Below, in pieces: positions 5,279 to 5,513 of a stretch of 5,513 nucleotides of DNA. The position numbers and the translations under genes were made by a program. Under the pieces are notes generated by a model. It did not search any database and was not told the DNA's origin. It saw only the letters and a program-made list of their open reading frames with translations. Source of the stretch: Candidatus Nanohalarchaeota archaeon (lineage in GTDB: Archaea; EX4484-52); contig DAOVUW010000058.1 in assembly GCA_030632385.1 (NCBI GenBank), forward strand, positions 1-5,513. Reading direction: 5' to 3'. Positions within the stretch are counted from its first letter, which is position 1; every line of letters begins with the position of its first letter.

Positions 5279-5375
5279 CCTAATGCTCAAAATAAACCCT
5301 CAAAAGAATTTAACTTTATGTTAGTTTCAATTTTATTCCTTGACGGGTTTAATACCCTGGAGCTCTGCTCTAGAT

Positions 5376-5386
5376 AATTATAAATT
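5376..5386 (+). promoter_or_regulatory. TATA-like box for tnpA
   Basis: AATTATAAATT is centred about 24 bases upstream of the TnpA ATG, the spacing of a leaderless archaeal transcript, and directly follows the second hairpin. The 10-mer AATTATAAAT also occurs at 5260-5269, ahead of the antiporter T-run. Confidence 0.4.
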
Positions 5387-5404
5387 TCAAGTTCTTATGA
5401 GTAT

Positions 5405-5513
5405 ATGAAAGTAATGTATGCTCCCCATTGTAGTTACAGAATAAGATATCACATGGTGTTTGTAGTGAAATATAGAAAAGATCTTATGTCGAATCAAATT
5501 TTTAATTATACGA
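5405..5513 (+). CDS. tnpA: IS200/IS605-family TnpA transposase, 5' part only
   Basis: Thirty-six codons are present before the window ends. The protein begins MKVMYAPHCSYRIRY and continues HMVFVVKYRKDLM (residues 16-28), the conserved first strand of Y1 HUH transposases, commonly YHxVFVTKYRR. TnpA cuts and rejoins single-stranded DNA at hairpin-marked ends. The HUH histidines and catalytic tyrosine lie outside the window, so activity cannot be judged, nor whether a tnpB/IscB partner follows. The frame is open to the edge. No ATG upstream in frame was found nearby, and the ATG at 5397 is out of frame and stops after three codons. Confidence 0.85.
   Translation, partial: MKVMYAPHCSYRIRYHMVFVVKYRKDLMSNQIFNYT

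Larger units (their letters stand above)
5345..5513 (+). mobile_element. Left part of an IS200/IS605-family insertion sequence (runs off the window)
   Basis: This is inferred from the TnpA start at 5405 plus two hairpins upstream, as these single-strand transposons have subterminal hairpins and no terminal inverted repeats. The first is GGGT-TTAAT-ACCC (5345-5357). The second is CTGGAGC-TCT-GCTCTAG (5357-5373), 7 bp with one G-T pair; the two share base 5357. Local GC is clearly higher here than around it. The exact tip cannot be fixed; TTGAC at 5340-5344 beside the first hairpin is a candidate target or cleavage site. Confidence 0.6.

Noticed and set aside
5283..5324. Mini-ORF of 13 codons after the antiporter T-run
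   Set aside because: It is too short, has no motif, and the TATA-like word upstream is common in this AT-rich DNA.

Overview
The window is archaeal chromosomal DNA, strongly AT-rich. It carries genes found only in archaea or shared by archaea and eukaryotes: a threonine-protease proteasome beta subunit, ribosomal protein eS6, RNA polymerase subunit K (Rpo6, archaeal omega), a PAC2-family proteasome assembly chaperone and a DUF2073-like protein. Start codons typically lie 22-31 bases downstream of TATA-like boxes with no clear Shine-Dalgarno sequence, which suggests leaderless mRNAs. The compact layout, very low GC and a small Cys-rich secreted protein would fit a DPANN-type lineage (for example Woesearchaeota), but that placement is only an inference.

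Layout. Bases 1-239 hold no convincing gene, only a long imperfect inverted repeat with a partial second copy. A DUF2073-like gene (minus, 240-602) diverges from psmB (plus, 651-1265) across 48 bp with one palindromic TATA box in the middle. psmB converges on a nucleotidyltransferase-fold gene (minus, 1371-1844). The gap between them contains a terminator-like hairpin inside a larger inverted repeat. Next, also on the minus strand, is a secreted, sequon-rich, Cys-rich protein with a C-terminal membrane anchor (1954-2748). Then comes a minus-strand operon of rps6e (3053-3454) followed by rpoK (2868-3035); rpoK encodes only 55 residues and is easily missed. rps6e diverges from a PAC2 chaperone gene (plus, 3506-4285) across 51 bp, again with one central TATA box. 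Two bases after the PAC2 gene a CaCA-type sodium/calcium antiporter begins (4288-5223). After a T-tract terminator, the right edge holds hairpins, a TATA box and the first 36 codons of an IS200/IS605-family TnpA transposase that runs out of the window.

How the genes fit together. psmB and the PAC2 protein belong to the same process, the 20S proteasome core and its assembly. eS6 and RpoK are translation and transcription machinery. The repeated arrangement of close divergent pairs around a shared TATA box is the most distinctive regulatory feature. The nucleotidyltransferase, the secreted protein and the transposon are accessory. I found no CRISPR array, tRNA, rRNA or clear defence system. The least explained items are the left-end repeat, the secreted protein's C-terminal sorting-like tail and the insertion in the nucleotidyltransferase active-site region.
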